Source: Paenibacillus sp. R14(2021)
GTDB lineage: Bacteria > Bacillota > Bacilli > Paenibacillales > Paenibacillaceae
Reading direction: 5' to 3'
NCBI RefSeq assembly: GCF_019431355.1
Contig: NZ_CP080269.1
Location: forward strand, 1,364,001-1,428,000
DNA: 64,000 nucleotides
The notes beneath the pieces are model-generated. The model saw nothing but the letters and a program-made list of their open reading frames with translations. It was not told where the DNA came from and searched no databases. Below, piece by piece: positions 34,229 through 42,674 of this stretch. Made by a program: the position numbers and the translations under genes. Every line of letters begins with the position of its first letter. Within the stretch, counting starts at the first letter, position 1.

Positions 34229-35986
34229 TTACCTTGCTGCAGCAGCCTCCTGCATTTGGAACAGGTTCCGGAAGAAGCCTTCCTGTTCGAACAGCTCCTT
34301 ATGCGTGCCTTGCTGTACGATTCGGCCGCGGTCCAGCACGATGATCCGGTCCGCCCGTTTGACCGAGGAGAGCCGCTGAGCAATGATGAAGGTCGTGCGG
34401 CCTTTCATGACCTCAAGAAGCTCTTCGTGAATGGCGGATTCCGTCGCGGTATCAACGCTTGCCGTCGCTTCATCAAGCACGAGGATCGGCGGATCCATCA
34501 GTATGGCTCTCGCGAGCGCGACCCGCTGGCGCTGGCCGCCGGACAATCCGACGCCGCGCTCGCCGATGATGGTGTCGTATCCGTAGGGCATGCTCTCGAT
34601 AAACGCATGAATCTGCGCTTTACGGGCTGCCCACTCGATCTGCTCCTGCGTGGCTTCCGGCACGCCGTAGGCAATGTTCTCCCGGATCGTTGCGGAGAAG
34701 AGGAACGTCTCCTGCGGCACGATGCCGATCTTCCGGCGAAGGCCTTCCAGCTCGTAATCCTTCACGTCCACGCCGTCAATTGTCAGCTTGCCTTGGCTGA
34801 CTTCGTAGAACCGCGACATAAGTGCAATAAGACTGCTCTTGCCGGATCCTGTAGCTCCTAGAACGGCAATGACCTCGCCCTTCTTCACGCCAAGCGAGAT
34901 GCCTTCCAGAACGCCGGCTTCCTTCTCCTGATCCTGGTCCGCGAAATGAAAGGAAACGCCGCTGAACTCCACGTTGCCTTCAATTCGGTTCGTATCTTCG
35001 GCGCGGCCGGCTTCCGATTCGATATCGACCGGCGTATCCAGCACTTCGAACACGCGCGGAGCTGCTTTAACAGCCTGCTGCATAATGTTGATCTGCCAGC
35101 CCAGCATGTTCAGCGGCCAAATAATGCCCCACGTGTACCACTGGAACGCCATGAACGTGCCGAACGACATATGGCCTTTGGCCACGAAATAAGCGCCGAA
35201 CCAGACCATGGTCACAAAGACCACGCCGCCGTAGAAATTCATGAGCGGAAACGCCTTAGCTTCGACTTTCGCGCGCTCCATGTTAGTCGAGAAATTATCG
35301 CCGTTGCGATCTTCGAACTTATGCTGTTCAACCTTCTCGCGGGCGAATGCCTTCACGACGCGAATGCCGGAAATGTTCTCCTGGAGCGTCGTCGTCAGCT
35401 TCCCCATCTGCTCCCGGATTTGTCCCCAGGCAGGACCGACCTTCTTGTTGAACCGGTACAGGGCAAGCAGCAGCAGCGGCACGGTCGCCATGCTGAGCAG
35501 CGTAACCTGCCATTGCATGAACAGCATGAACAGAATCGTCCCGATGAAGGTGAATCCCCCCATCATCATCGCCATGGCCCCGAAGCCGATAAAGTTCTTG
35601 ACCGATTCGATATCGCCGGTCATCCGCGACATGAGCTGCCCTGTCTGCGCTTTGTCGTAGTAGCTGAAGGATAGGCGCTGCAATTGCGCGTACATCTGCT
35701 CCCGTAGCGTAAAGACGACATTCTGGCCGACCAGCTCCTGCGAACGTCCCTGCACGAACATCGCGAAGCTCTTGGCTACCTGCAGTCCCGCCAGCGACAG
35801 GGTAAAGATCAGAATCATTTGGACATCCTTGTTTGCGATCCCCTCATCGAAAACTTCTTTGAGCAGCCAAGGCGCTGCCAGGTCGACCAGCGTGCCGAAC
35901 AGCATTAGGCCAGTCGAGATGACGACCCATTTCGTACTGGGCCGCAGGTACTTCAACAAGCGAAGCATAACGTTCAACGCCATCAT
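34229..35986 (-). CDS. ABC exporter half-transporter, subunit 1 (degenerate switch His)
   Basis: 585 residues: six membrane helices and an ATPase domain. Walker A is GATGSGKSS, the signature LSGGQRQRVALARAI is intact, Walker B is ILVLDEATASVD, but the switch residue is Gln537 in IIAQRLSS where His is expected. It pairs with subunit 2 encoded 92 bases downstream. AAGGAGG lies very close to the first ATG (35986); the second ATG (35983) or a TTG nine bases further may be used. A leader ORF and a terminator precede it. Confidence 0.9.
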   Translation of the reverse strand: MMALNVMLRLLKYLRPSTKWVVISTGLMLFGTLVDLAAPWLLKEVFDEGIANKDVQMILIFTLSLAGLQVAKSFAMFVQGRSQELVGQNVVFTLREQMYAQLQRLSFSYYDKAQTGQLMSRMTGDIESVKNFIGFGAMAMMMGGFTFIGTILFMLFMQWQVTLLSMATVPLLLLALYRFNKKVGPAWGQIREQMGKLTTTLQENISGIRVVKAFAREKVEQHKFEDRNGDNFSTNMERAKVEAKAFPLMNFYGGVVFVTMVWFGAYFVAKGHMSFGTFMAFQWYTWGIIWPLNMLGWQINIMQQAVKAAPRVFEVLDTPVDIESEAGRAEDTNRIEGNVEFSGVSFHFADQDQEKEAGVLEGISLGVKKGEVIAVLGATGSGKSSLIALMSRFYEVSQGKLTIDGVDVKDYELEGLRRKIGIVPQETFLFSATIRENIAYGVPEATQEQIEWAARKAQIHAFIESMPYGYDTIIGERGVGLSGGQRQRVALARAILMDPPILVLDEATASVDTATESAIHEELLEVMKGRTTFIIAQRLSSVKRADRIIVLDRGRIVQQGTHKELFEQEGFFRNLFQMQEAAAAR

Positions 35987-36025
35987 TCCTCCTTAGTCAA
36001 ACAAGCGGTTCCGGTATGTCGGCAA

Positions 36026-36065
36026 CAAAAAAGGAGACCTCGAGCCCATGGCTCAAAGTCTCCTT
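36026..36065 (-). terminator. Terminator/attenuator before the ABC exporter operon
   Basis: Minus-strand AAGGAGAC...GTCTCCTT stem with an inner GAGCC/GGCTC and a run of T, located between the leader ORF stop (36090) and the exporter start (35986). Its place inside the leader suggests conditional termination. Confidence 0.8.
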
Positions 36066-36089
36066 GTACGCACGAAACAGGGCAGCTGC

Positions 36090-36173
36090 CTACAGCTGTC
36101 TCATGGGCAAGAAGTTGGGCCGATAGACTTGATTCCGCACGAAGTTACGCTGTTTAACCTTCATGTTAACCAT
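36090..36173 (-). CDS. Leader peptide upstream of the ABC exporter
   Basis: A 27-residue basic peptide (or 29 residues from ATG 36179) with AAGGAGG nine bases before the ATG at 36173. It starts MVNMKVKQRNF and ends FLPMRQL, then TAG. A promoter lies about 40 bases upstream and a Rho-independent terminator 25 bases downstream, so the unit has the layout of a ribosome-sensing attenuator. After the stop, two palindromes (ACAGCTGT and GGCAGCTGCC) could pair with each other or fold separately. The peptide has no recognised family. Confidence 0.6.
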   Translation of the reverse strand: MVNMKVKQRNFVRNQVYRPNFLPMRQL

Positions 36174-36219
36174 AGCCATCGCCCTCCTTGGTAATGTTTC
36201 CGTTTACTGGAACATCCAA

Positions 36220-36248
36220 ATCTTATCATCACTTCCAGCAGTGCGCAA
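36220..36248 (-). promoter_or_regulatory. Promoter of the leader/ABC exporter transcript
   Basis: -35 TTGCGC (36243-36248), 17-base spacer, -10 TAAGAT (36220-36225). Initiation near 36213 would give a transcript carrying the leader ORF, the terminator and then the exporter genes. Confidence 0.6.
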
Positions 36249-36325
36249 GAGGCTCCGCCGAAAAAAGTTTTTTCCGTGCAAACGCATACAGGATCAATGC
36301 CTAGCCTGACTGCGCCGCACTTAAC

Positions 36326-36859
36326 CTACATATCGCGCATGGACTCAAAGTCGGCCGCCGTAATACCCTGCTCCACGGCAAATTCATAATCCTCGATATC
36401 GTAGACCTGAACCGGTACCTCGGCCTCCAGCAGCTTATCCTGGAACTCGAATTGATCCGACAGCAGCGGCACGCTCAGCTTGATGGACGTGAGCAGCAGC
36501 TCCGTCTCGATCGGGTCGAAATATTCGCCGTACTGGGCGTTATCCACCGCATGGACAACCGTGAATTGAATCATATCGTTCAACAGAAGCGGCGGACTTT
36601 CACGCCAAGGCATCTGCAGGGCACGCTCTATCTTCTTGCGATTGAACGGATCTTCGAAGAACGCGATAAGCTCCGATATCTTGCTTTTCACGTGCGCGTC
36701 ATCCTCCGGATCGTCCATCACTGGCTCCGTACCGTCCTTCATATCATAGAGCTCCATAATCGTTGAATATGGCAAGACAAAATCGACCGGCCGGCTTGGC
36801 ACGAGCAATTGACCATAAGTTGCAACCATTACGGCTTCAATAACGAATCGCCGTCGCAT
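36326..36859 (-). CDS. Conserved-looking acidic protein of unknown function
   Basis: 177 residues, acidic, starting MRRRFVIEAVMVATYGQLL. No signal peptide; no catalytic motif recognised. A charged helical centre (DDPEDDAHVKSKISELIAFF) is followed by a segment rich in Leu and Glu. The ATG at 36859 follows AAAGGGGAG with six bases of spacing. The open frame extends much further upstream, but that part is antisense to ypdA and has no start support. It is divergent from ypdA. Confidence 0.75.
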   Translation of the reverse strand: MRRRFVIEAVMVATYGQLLVPSRPVDFVLPYSTIMELYDMKDGTEPVMDDPEDDAHVKSKISELIAFFEDPFNRKKIERALQMPWRESPPLLLNDMIQFTVVHAVDNAQYGEYFDPIETELLLTSIKLSVPLLSDQFEFQDKLLEAEVPVQVYDIEDYEFAVEQGITAADFESMRDM

Positions 36860-37024
36860 TCTATCTCCCCTTTCACGCAGCGTTAGTTTATTATACAACA
36901 TATCTTTCCTGCGGGCACAGAGCCAAATGCTTAACGCGGCATGGAGCCAGATGGACGACGATTGTGCTAAAATATAATTTATTCGCAAGTATGGCCTCAA
37001 ATGAATATTGGAGCTGATTTCATT

Positions 37025-38014
37025 ATGCAAATGCCTCACGAACAGGTCATCATTATCGGAGCCGGTCCCTGCGGTCTGGCTGCAGCCGTCGAGCTTCAGG
37101 CCAACGGCGTCCATGCGCTCATCATCGAGAAGCGCAATGTCGTCCATTCGATCTCGCAGTACCCGACCTACATGCATTTCTTCAGCACGCCCGTCATGCT
37201 CGAAATCGGGGATATCCCGTTCACGACTGCAAACGAGAAGCCTTCCCGTCTCGAGGCACTGAACTATTACCGAAGCGTCGCTCTCCGCCGAGGCGTGCGC
37301 ATTAACGCCTATGAGACGGCCACGGCCGTTGAACCGCAGGCGGACGGATCGTTCATCCTCCGCGCGCATAACCGTTACGAGGCGCCCCGAATCTATCACG
37401 CGGATACCGTCATCGTCGCAACCGGCTATTTTGACCATCCGAACGAGCTGGGCATTCCGGGCGAGAATATGGACAAGGTCACCCATTTCTTCCGTGAAGC
37501 GCATCCCTATACGGGCATGAAGGTCGCGATTATCGGCGGCAGCAATTCCGCGATCGACGCCGCATTAGAGCTGGAACGCGCAGGCGCAGACGTCACCGTC
37601 ATTTACCGGGGCGAGCATTATTCCTCCAGCATTAAATCGTGGGTGCGGCCCATCTTCGAAGGCCTCGTCACGAAGGGACGCATCGGAATGCGCTTCGCTT
37701 CACGAGTCGTCGAGATCGAGCCGCATACCGTAACGATCGAGCATGAAGGCGGCTTCGAGCGTCTTCCGAATGATTTTGTACTGGCGCTGACAGGCTTCCA
37801 TCCGGACCGCGCGTTCTTGACCTCCTTCGGCGTGACGATGGAGGAGGAAGGCTTTCCTACCTTCGACAACGAGACAATGCAGAGCAACATTCCCGGCGTT
37901 TACTTGGCGGGCGTTGTCGCTTCGCGGCATGAGGCAAATGAAATTTTCATCGAATCCGGCCGTTTCCACGGCCGCAAGATCGCTGCGCACTTGAAGGAAA
38001 TCGGCAAGATTTAA
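37025..38014 (+). CDS. ypdA: Bacillithiol disulfide reductase YpdA
   Basis: 329-residue FAD/NADPH oxidoreductase. The FAD site GAGPCG lies at 12-17, with the Cys16 characteristic of YpdA. The NADPH site GGSNSA is at 171-176, and the ATGYFDHPNELGIPGE region completes the fold. YpdA reduces bacillithiol disulfide, keeping the low-molecular-weight thiol of Firmicutes reduced. The ATG at 37025 is preceded by TGGAGCTG; an ATG at 37001 lacks a ribosome binding site. Single-gene unit ended by a strong terminator. Confidence 0.93.
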   Translation: MQMPHEQVIIIGAGPCGLAAAVELQANGVHALIIEKRNVVHSISQYPTYMHFFSTPVMLEIGDIPFTTANEKPSRLEALNYYRSVALRRGVRINAYETATAVEPQADGSFILRAHNRYEAPRIYHADTVIVATGYFDHPNELGIPGENMDKVTHFFREAHPYTGMKVAIIGGSNSAIDAALELERAGADVTVIYRGEHYSSSIKSWVRPIFEGLVTKGRIGMRFASRVVEIEPHTVTIEHEGGFERLPNDFVLALTGFHPDRAFLTSFGVTMEEEGFPTFDNETMQSNIPGVYLAGVVASRHEANEIFIESGRFHGRKIAAHLKEIGKI

Positions 38015-38030
38015 CTCCATTAAACAATGG

Positions 38031-38080
38031 AAAAGGCCTTGATTTCGCACGGTTCTACGTGCGTGAAATCGAGGCCTTTT
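38031..38080. terminator. Bidirectional terminator after ypdA
   Basis: Long stem AAAAGGCCT-TGATTTCGCACG with its near-exact complement and a six-base loop, A and T tracts at either end, between convergent genes. Confidence 0.88.
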
Positions 38081-38128
38081 GGCGCTTGTGAGTCGTGATT
38101 GCAGCGACTTCCGAAATCCGGGACAGCG

Positions 38129-38662
38129 TTACAAGCCGGCGATCGGCTGCAGTCCGCTCGAATCAGCGCCGGAGAAGGTCAGCACGGTTGCGATCTTCTG
38201 AAGCCGAATATACTCGTTATTCGCAAGCTCCGTTCCAAAATAAGCAAACATATACGCTGCCTCCAGGAACGTCAGACCCGGATAAACGGCGATGTTCTGA
38301 TTGGAGAACGGGTTGTCCAGCAGCACCTGCCATTCTCCGCCTCGGTCCGCTGCCGGAATATCGCGAAATACCTGCTCTTTCGTCCGGACGATGCCGTCAA
38401 ACTCGCGCCAGATGTACGTCCATGAGGGACTGAACCGACCCGGTTCCGGGAGCGCCTTCATCGCTCGCTTTAACAGGACCTCCGCCCTTCTGCATTCATG
38501 TTCCTCGTAATTTCGAAGATAGAGCCGGAATGCGTCCAAAAATCGCCGGATCGGCGTAAATCCTGCCGCTTGCAGCTCTAATCCGACGGCATCGACGGCT
38601 TCATCCGACTTGACTTCCAGCAGGTGCCGGAAATAATCGACATCCACTTCTTCATTCAACAC
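38129..38662 (-). CDS. Protein of unknown function
   Basis: 177 residues, mostly helical, with an aromatic stretch (FSPSWTYIWREFDGIV) and no signal peptide or known motif. The GTG at 38662 has GGGGGG about eight bases upstream, and a TTG follows it immediately. It is 24 bases downstream of the next small gene on the same strand and probably co-transcribed with it. Confidence 0.7.
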   Translation of the reverse strand: MLNEEVDVDYFRHLLEVKSDEAVDAVGLELQAAGFTPIRRFLDAFRLYLRNYEEHECRRAEVLLKRAMKALPEPGRFSPSWTYIWREFDGIVRTKEQVFRDIPAADRGGEWQVLLDNPFSNQNIAVYPGLTFLEAAYMFAYFGTELANNEYIRLQKIATVLTFSGADSSGLQPIAGL

Positions 38663-38686
38663 CCTTCACGCCCCCCTGCCGCTGTC

Positions 38687-38977
38687 CTATTCCGCCCTGC
38701 GCACCTGCAGGCTTCCATCCATTTCAAGAAAGAGTACGCGCCGCCGGTCATTGTTCAGCTTCACGTTGAACAGCTTCAGCCGCTCTTCCTTGATCTCCAG
38801 CAGATCCCAGCCGGAGTCGTCCGCGTAGCCGGCGAGCGCCAGCGCTTCGCTGAATTGCCGCTCCGCTGTCTCTATATCTTCCCACCAAATCGCGCCGTAA
38901 TAGGCAAAATCATACGTATTCTTCAGCATGCCGCAGGCAATTTCTCCCGATGCGCGGTGGCGCAGTACAGTTGGCAT
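38687..38977 (-). CDS. Small protein of unknown function
   Basis: 96 residues starting MPTVLRHRASGEIACGMLKN; aromatic and acidic residues are frequent (YDFAYYGAIWWEDIETAE), and the C-terminal half alternates strand-like Leu/Lys runs. The ATG at 38977 follows AAAGGGAG with ten bases. The frame extends upstream but without a start signal. Not recognised. Confidence 0.7.
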   Translation of the reverse strand: MPTVLRHRASGEIACGMLKNTYDFAYYGAIWWEDIETAERQFSEALALAGYADDSGWDLLEIKEERLKLFNVKLNNDRRRVLFLEMDGSLQVRRAE

Positions 38978-39104
38978 CTTCTCGCAGCTCCCTTTAATTC
39001 GGACACCGGGACAACACCCGGATCCCCGTTTATATCTAGCTTCTAACCCAAACAAGGCGCCGGCGTTCGCGCCGCCGCGCCTTGTTCGGAAACCGGCCTT
39101 AAGT

Positions 39105-41411
39105 CTATAGATAGGCGTTCTCGTGCTTGGCTTTGAGCCGCTGCCAGCGGCGCTCCACTTCATCTTCGAACGACTTCAGCGCTTCCGCATATTCGGGGCG
39201 CGTCATATGCTTGGTCTTGCCCATGTTTTTAAGCCAATCGCCGAGCGGAATCCGCTTGCCCTTTTCTTCGGGATTGAAGGTAATTGTCGTAATGCCTTCC
39301 TCCACGTCGTAGAGGGGGAAGAAGCAGCTGTTGACGGCATCGTCGATCAACGTCTGGCCGATCTTCTCCTCCGATAGCCAGTTAAGCGGGCATGTGATCA
39401 GAATTTTGCCATAGACGAGACCGACGTTCTGCGCGTAGTATTGCGCCTTTGCCGCTTTGCGGAGCAGATCCTGCGGCACCGATTCCGAGCCCGTGAATAC
39501 ATACGGAATGTTGGTTGCCGCCATAATTTGCGCCGTGTCTTTGTGATGGAACAGCTTGCCGCCTTGATGCTTGCCCACGTTCGACGTGGACGTGCGGTGG
39601 CCGAGCGGTGTCGAATACGACAGCTGCGCGCCCGTGTTCATGTAGCCTTCGTTATCGTACTCCAGAATGATCATTTTGTGATTCCGGAGCGCGCTGCCGA
39701 TGGCCGGACCCATGCCGATATCCATGCCGCCGTCGCCAGTAATCATGACGAACGTGAAATCGTCCTTCAGGCCGTATTGGTCGAGCTCGCCGCGGCGTTT
39801 GCGCTCCCAGAACATTTCGACGACGCCCGAGAGCGTGGCCGCACCGTTCTGGAACAGGTTATGAATATAAGTCGCCTTGTGCGAGGAATACGGGAAGCCC
39901 GTCGTCACCACCATGGCGCAGCCTGTCTGGTAAAGCGCAACGATATCGCCCTCTATGCCTTTGAAGAACAGCTCCAGCCCCGAGAAAATGCCGCAGCCCG
40001 GACATGCGCCGTGACCCGGAGCAAGCCGTTTCGGCTTCTTGGTCAGCTGCCGGATCGGCGGAACCTTGACCTTCAGCTTGCCGGAAGCTTCGTCTCGGTC
40101 CACTGTAATGAGGCCTGTCTTCAACTCCTCGTATTTTAGCGGCTCCAGCACGCGCTTCGGCGCTTTGCCCGGATCTCCCGGTGTATGGCCCCAGTAATCG
40201 AACGGCACGTCAACTTTGCCCGTATTGGCAGCCTCGATCGCCAGCTCGAACAGATGATGGCCGTCCTCGGCGTAGAAGTCTTTGCCCCCGAGGCCGTAGA
40301 TCCGGCTGATCACGAGCGTATCCTTCGCGCCATGCGTGAACAAAGCCGCTTTGATCTCGTTCGTCATGTTGCCGCCATGGCCGCCGTACGAATCCGCACG
40401 GTCGCCGATCGTAACGGCTTTGATGCCGCGCAGTGCTTCAGCAATTTCCTTCGCCGGGAACGGGCGGATCATATTAGGTGCAATCGAGCCTGCTTTGATA
40501 CCCTTGGCGCGCAGTTGGTCGACGACGTCTTTGATGATTTCGGAAGCTGAATTCATGAGGAATACGGCTACTTCCGCGTCTTCCATCCGGTAGAGGTCCA
40601 AGATCGGATAATCGCGGCCGGTCAGCACTTCATATTCCTTGCGAATACGATCAAATACTTCGGACGCATTATACATCGCCATCGACTGTTGATAGCAGTT
40701 ATTGATATAGTCCGGCTCGTTCATGTAAGGTCCGACCGTAATGGGGTTGTTCCGGTCCAGCACATGCTTGAAGCCCTCCGGCGATTTCTCCCCTACGAAA
40801 GCATGCACGTCCGCGCGGTGGGCAAACGTCTGCACTCTGCGCTTCTGATGGGAGGTGAAGTAGCCGTCGGAGGCGACGAGCACGGGGAGCCGGACCGCCG
40901 GATCCTCAGCAAGCTTCAGCGCCATGATGTTCATGTCGTATACGGCCTGCGGATCGCGGCACATCAGAATCGGCCAGCCCGTATTCAGCGCGAAATAGAG
41001 ATCGGAGTGATCCCCGTGAATGTCAAGCGGTCCTGATACAGAGCGGCAAACCAGATTCATAACCATCGGGAAACGTGTACCCGATTGCACCGGCATCTGC
41101 TCCAGCATGTAGAGATAGCCGTTCGAGCTTGTCGCGTTGAATACGCGGCCGCCCGCCGCGGAAGCGCCGTAGCAGATTCCCGCGGAGCCATGCTCGCCGT
41201 CGGCCGGAATCAGCTTGATGTCATGCTGGCCGTTCGCTTTCATGAGATCCAGGAACTGCGCCACTTCCGTCGAAGGGGAAATCGGGAAATACCCCATGAC
41301 ATGATAATTGATCTGATGCGCCGCATAGGCTGCCATCTCGTTGCCCGACTCATAGACCATGCGTTGCTCGACTGTACCCGTGCTCACTTCTTTATTGATT
41401 TCAATGGCCAT
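39105..41411 (-). CDS. 2-oxoacid:ferredoxin oxidoreductase, fused alpha-beta subunit
   Basis: 768-residue enzyme that oxidatively decarboxylates a 2-oxoacid (probably pyruvate) to acyl-CoA with ferredoxin as acceptor. The alpha part (about 1-440) has the FPISPSTEVAQF substrate-domain motif and a domain with GDRADSYGGHGG. The beta part has HGACPGCGIFSGLE with cluster Cys and the ThDP motif GDGGMDIGMGPAIG...N. Its partner gene for gamma and ferredoxin-like subunits lies 39 bases upstream. The ATG at 41411 follows AGAGGAG. It is presumably low-oxygen metabolism, alongside the aerobic odhAB elsewhere in the window. Confidence 0.93.
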   Translation of the reverse strand: MAIEINKEVSTGTVEQRMVYESGNEMAAYAAHQINYHVMGYFPISPSTEVAQFLDLMKANGQHDIKLIPADGEHGSAGICYGASAAGGRVFNATSSNGYLYMLEQMPVQSGTRFPMVMNLVCRSVSGPLDIHGDHSDLYFALNTGWPILMCRDPQAVYDMNIMALKLAEDPAVRLPVLVASDGYFTSHQKRRVQTFAHRADVHAFVGEKSPEGFKHVLDRNNPITVGPYMNEPDYINNCYQQSMAMYNASEVFDRIRKEYEVLTGRDYPILDLYRMEDAEVAVFLMNSASEIIKDVVDQLRAKGIKAGSIAPNMIRPFPAKEIAEALRGIKAVTIGDRADSYGGHGGNMTNEIKAALFTHGAKDTLVISRIYGLGGKDFYAEDGHHLFELAIEAANTGKVDVPFDYWGHTPGDPGKAPKRVLEPLKYEELKTGLITVDRDEASGKLKVKVPPIRQLTKKPKRLAPGHGACPGCGIFSGLELFFKGIEGDIVALYQTGCAMVVTTGFPYSSHKATYIHNLFQNGAATLSGVVEMFWERKRRGELDQYGLKDDFTFVMITGDGGMDIGMGPAIGSALRNHKMIILEYDNEGYMNTGAQLSYSTPLGHRTSTSNVGKHQGGKLFHHKDTAQIMAATNIPYVFTGSESVPQDLLRKAAKAQYYAQNVGLVYGKILITCPLNWLSEEKIGQTLIDDAVNSCFFPLYDVEEGITTITFNPEEKGKRIPLGDWLKNMGKTKHMTRPEYAEALKSFEDEVERRWQRLKAKHENAYL

Positions 41412-41450
41412 TTGTAAGCTCCTCTCTTCCGTGCAATCCAAAACACGACG

Positions 41451-42461
41451 TTAATTCGCTGATGCCCAATCAAATTTGTGCGGTACGCGATGCTCGTCGC
41501 CATAGCCGTCTGTTTCCCGTTCGGAAGCAAGCGCCTCCGTGGGACAAGCGACAACGCATTTCAAGCAGCCTTTGCAATATTGATAATCGATGCCCTGCAG
41601 GAACATCTGCGGACGCCCTTTCTTATCCGGCTGTTCTTCCCACACGAAGCAGAAGTCCGGACAAGCCGTGTCGCAGGCAGCGCAGTGGATGCATTTCTCC
41701 TCGTCGAAATGCGGCATCATCCCTTGCCGGCTGATAGACAGATCCTTCAGCACGCTGTTGCCGGGATTAACGATCATGCCGCCGATCGGCTGCGTCAAAT
41801 AGCCTAGCGACGGAACATCCCAGCGCGCCGGCTGCGGCATCGCAATGCCTTCCGGCAGCCCGAAGGTCTGGAATTGGACTTCGTCATAACCGCGCTGGAA
41901 CGTGCGAAGGGCGGGTTCGACCGCCTGCGGATATTTCTTCTCCAGCGATTTGCGGATAATGCCTTTCATATGCTCGAAATCCAGGAAGTCGCAGAGCCGG
42001 AACAAGCCGCCAAGCATAGCCATGTTGACACGATTGTTTTCTTCAAGTGAAATCCCTGTTGCATCGACGACGGCAAGTGTACCAGCGGCGAGATTCATTT
42101 TCTCCTTCAGCTGCTCCGGAGTTTTGGAGGAATTAACCAATACAACGCTGTCTTCATAAATCCCGCTGATGACATTGACGGTTTTGGATAAATTCTCGTG
42201 AAACACGCCGACGATATGGGGACGCTCGACCGGTGTCGTATCACGGATATTCGTCTCCAAATCGCAGAACCGAATATGCGCCTTAACCGGCGACCCTTTC
42301 TTCTCCGAACCGTAAGAGGAGAAGCTTACCCCGTTGAAACCGCTTCCAACTACACCCGCTTCAGCTAACATTTTTCCCGCGAGGTTGGCACCGAGACCGC
42401 CGATCGATTCCAGTCGAATTTCAAAGAATCCAAGATCATTCTGCTTTGGAAGTAATGCCAT
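41451..42461 (-). CDS. 2-oxoacid:ferredoxin oxidoreductase, fused gamma and 2[4Fe-4S] ferredoxin subunit
   Basis: 336 residues. Residues about 12-190 form the gamma domain (IRLESIGGLGANLAGKMLAE). The C-terminal part carries two 4Fe-4S motifs, CIHCAACDTACP and CKGCLKCVVACP, which pass electrons from the ThDP site to ferredoxin. It is first in the two-gene operon with the alpha-beta subunit. The ATG at 42461 follows GGGAAGGGAG; a GTG at 42470 touches that site and is less likely. Confidence 0.93.
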   Translation of the reverse strand: MALLPKQNDLGFFEIRLESIGGLGANLAGKMLAEAGVVGSGFNGVSFSSYGSEKKGSPVKAHIRFCDLETNIRDTTPVERPHIVGVFHENLSKTVNVISGIYEDSVVLVNSSKTPEQLKEKMNLAAGTLAVVDATGISLEENNRVNMAMLGGLFRLCDFLDFEHMKGIIRKSLEKKYPQAVEPALRTFQRGYDEVQFQTFGLPEGIAMPQPARWDVPSLGYLTQPIGGMIVNPGNSVLKDLSISRQGMMPHFDEEKCIHCAACDTACPDFCFVWEEQPDKKGRPQMFLQGIDYQYCKGCLKCVVACPTEALASERETDGYGDEHRVPHKFDWASAN

Positions 42462-42674
42462 TTGCTCCACTCCCTTCCCGAATTAACTGAATACTTTTTA
42501 TATTCACAACTGTCAGTATATCATCATAAATTTGGGGCGAATAGCATTTATTTTCCAAGCAGCACCGAGGAAACAGTAATACAGCCAATTGTCCATCCTG
42601 CTGTGTTAGTACAGCTCGTCCGCCAATTAGAAACAAGGCTGGAACAGATTTCCTCCACCTTGCCAGCCGCGATG

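Noticed and set aside
36860-37504. A 215-residue N-terminal extension of the unknown protein at 36326-36859
   Set aside because: That part is antisense to ypdA; the ATG at 36859 has a proper ribosome binding site.
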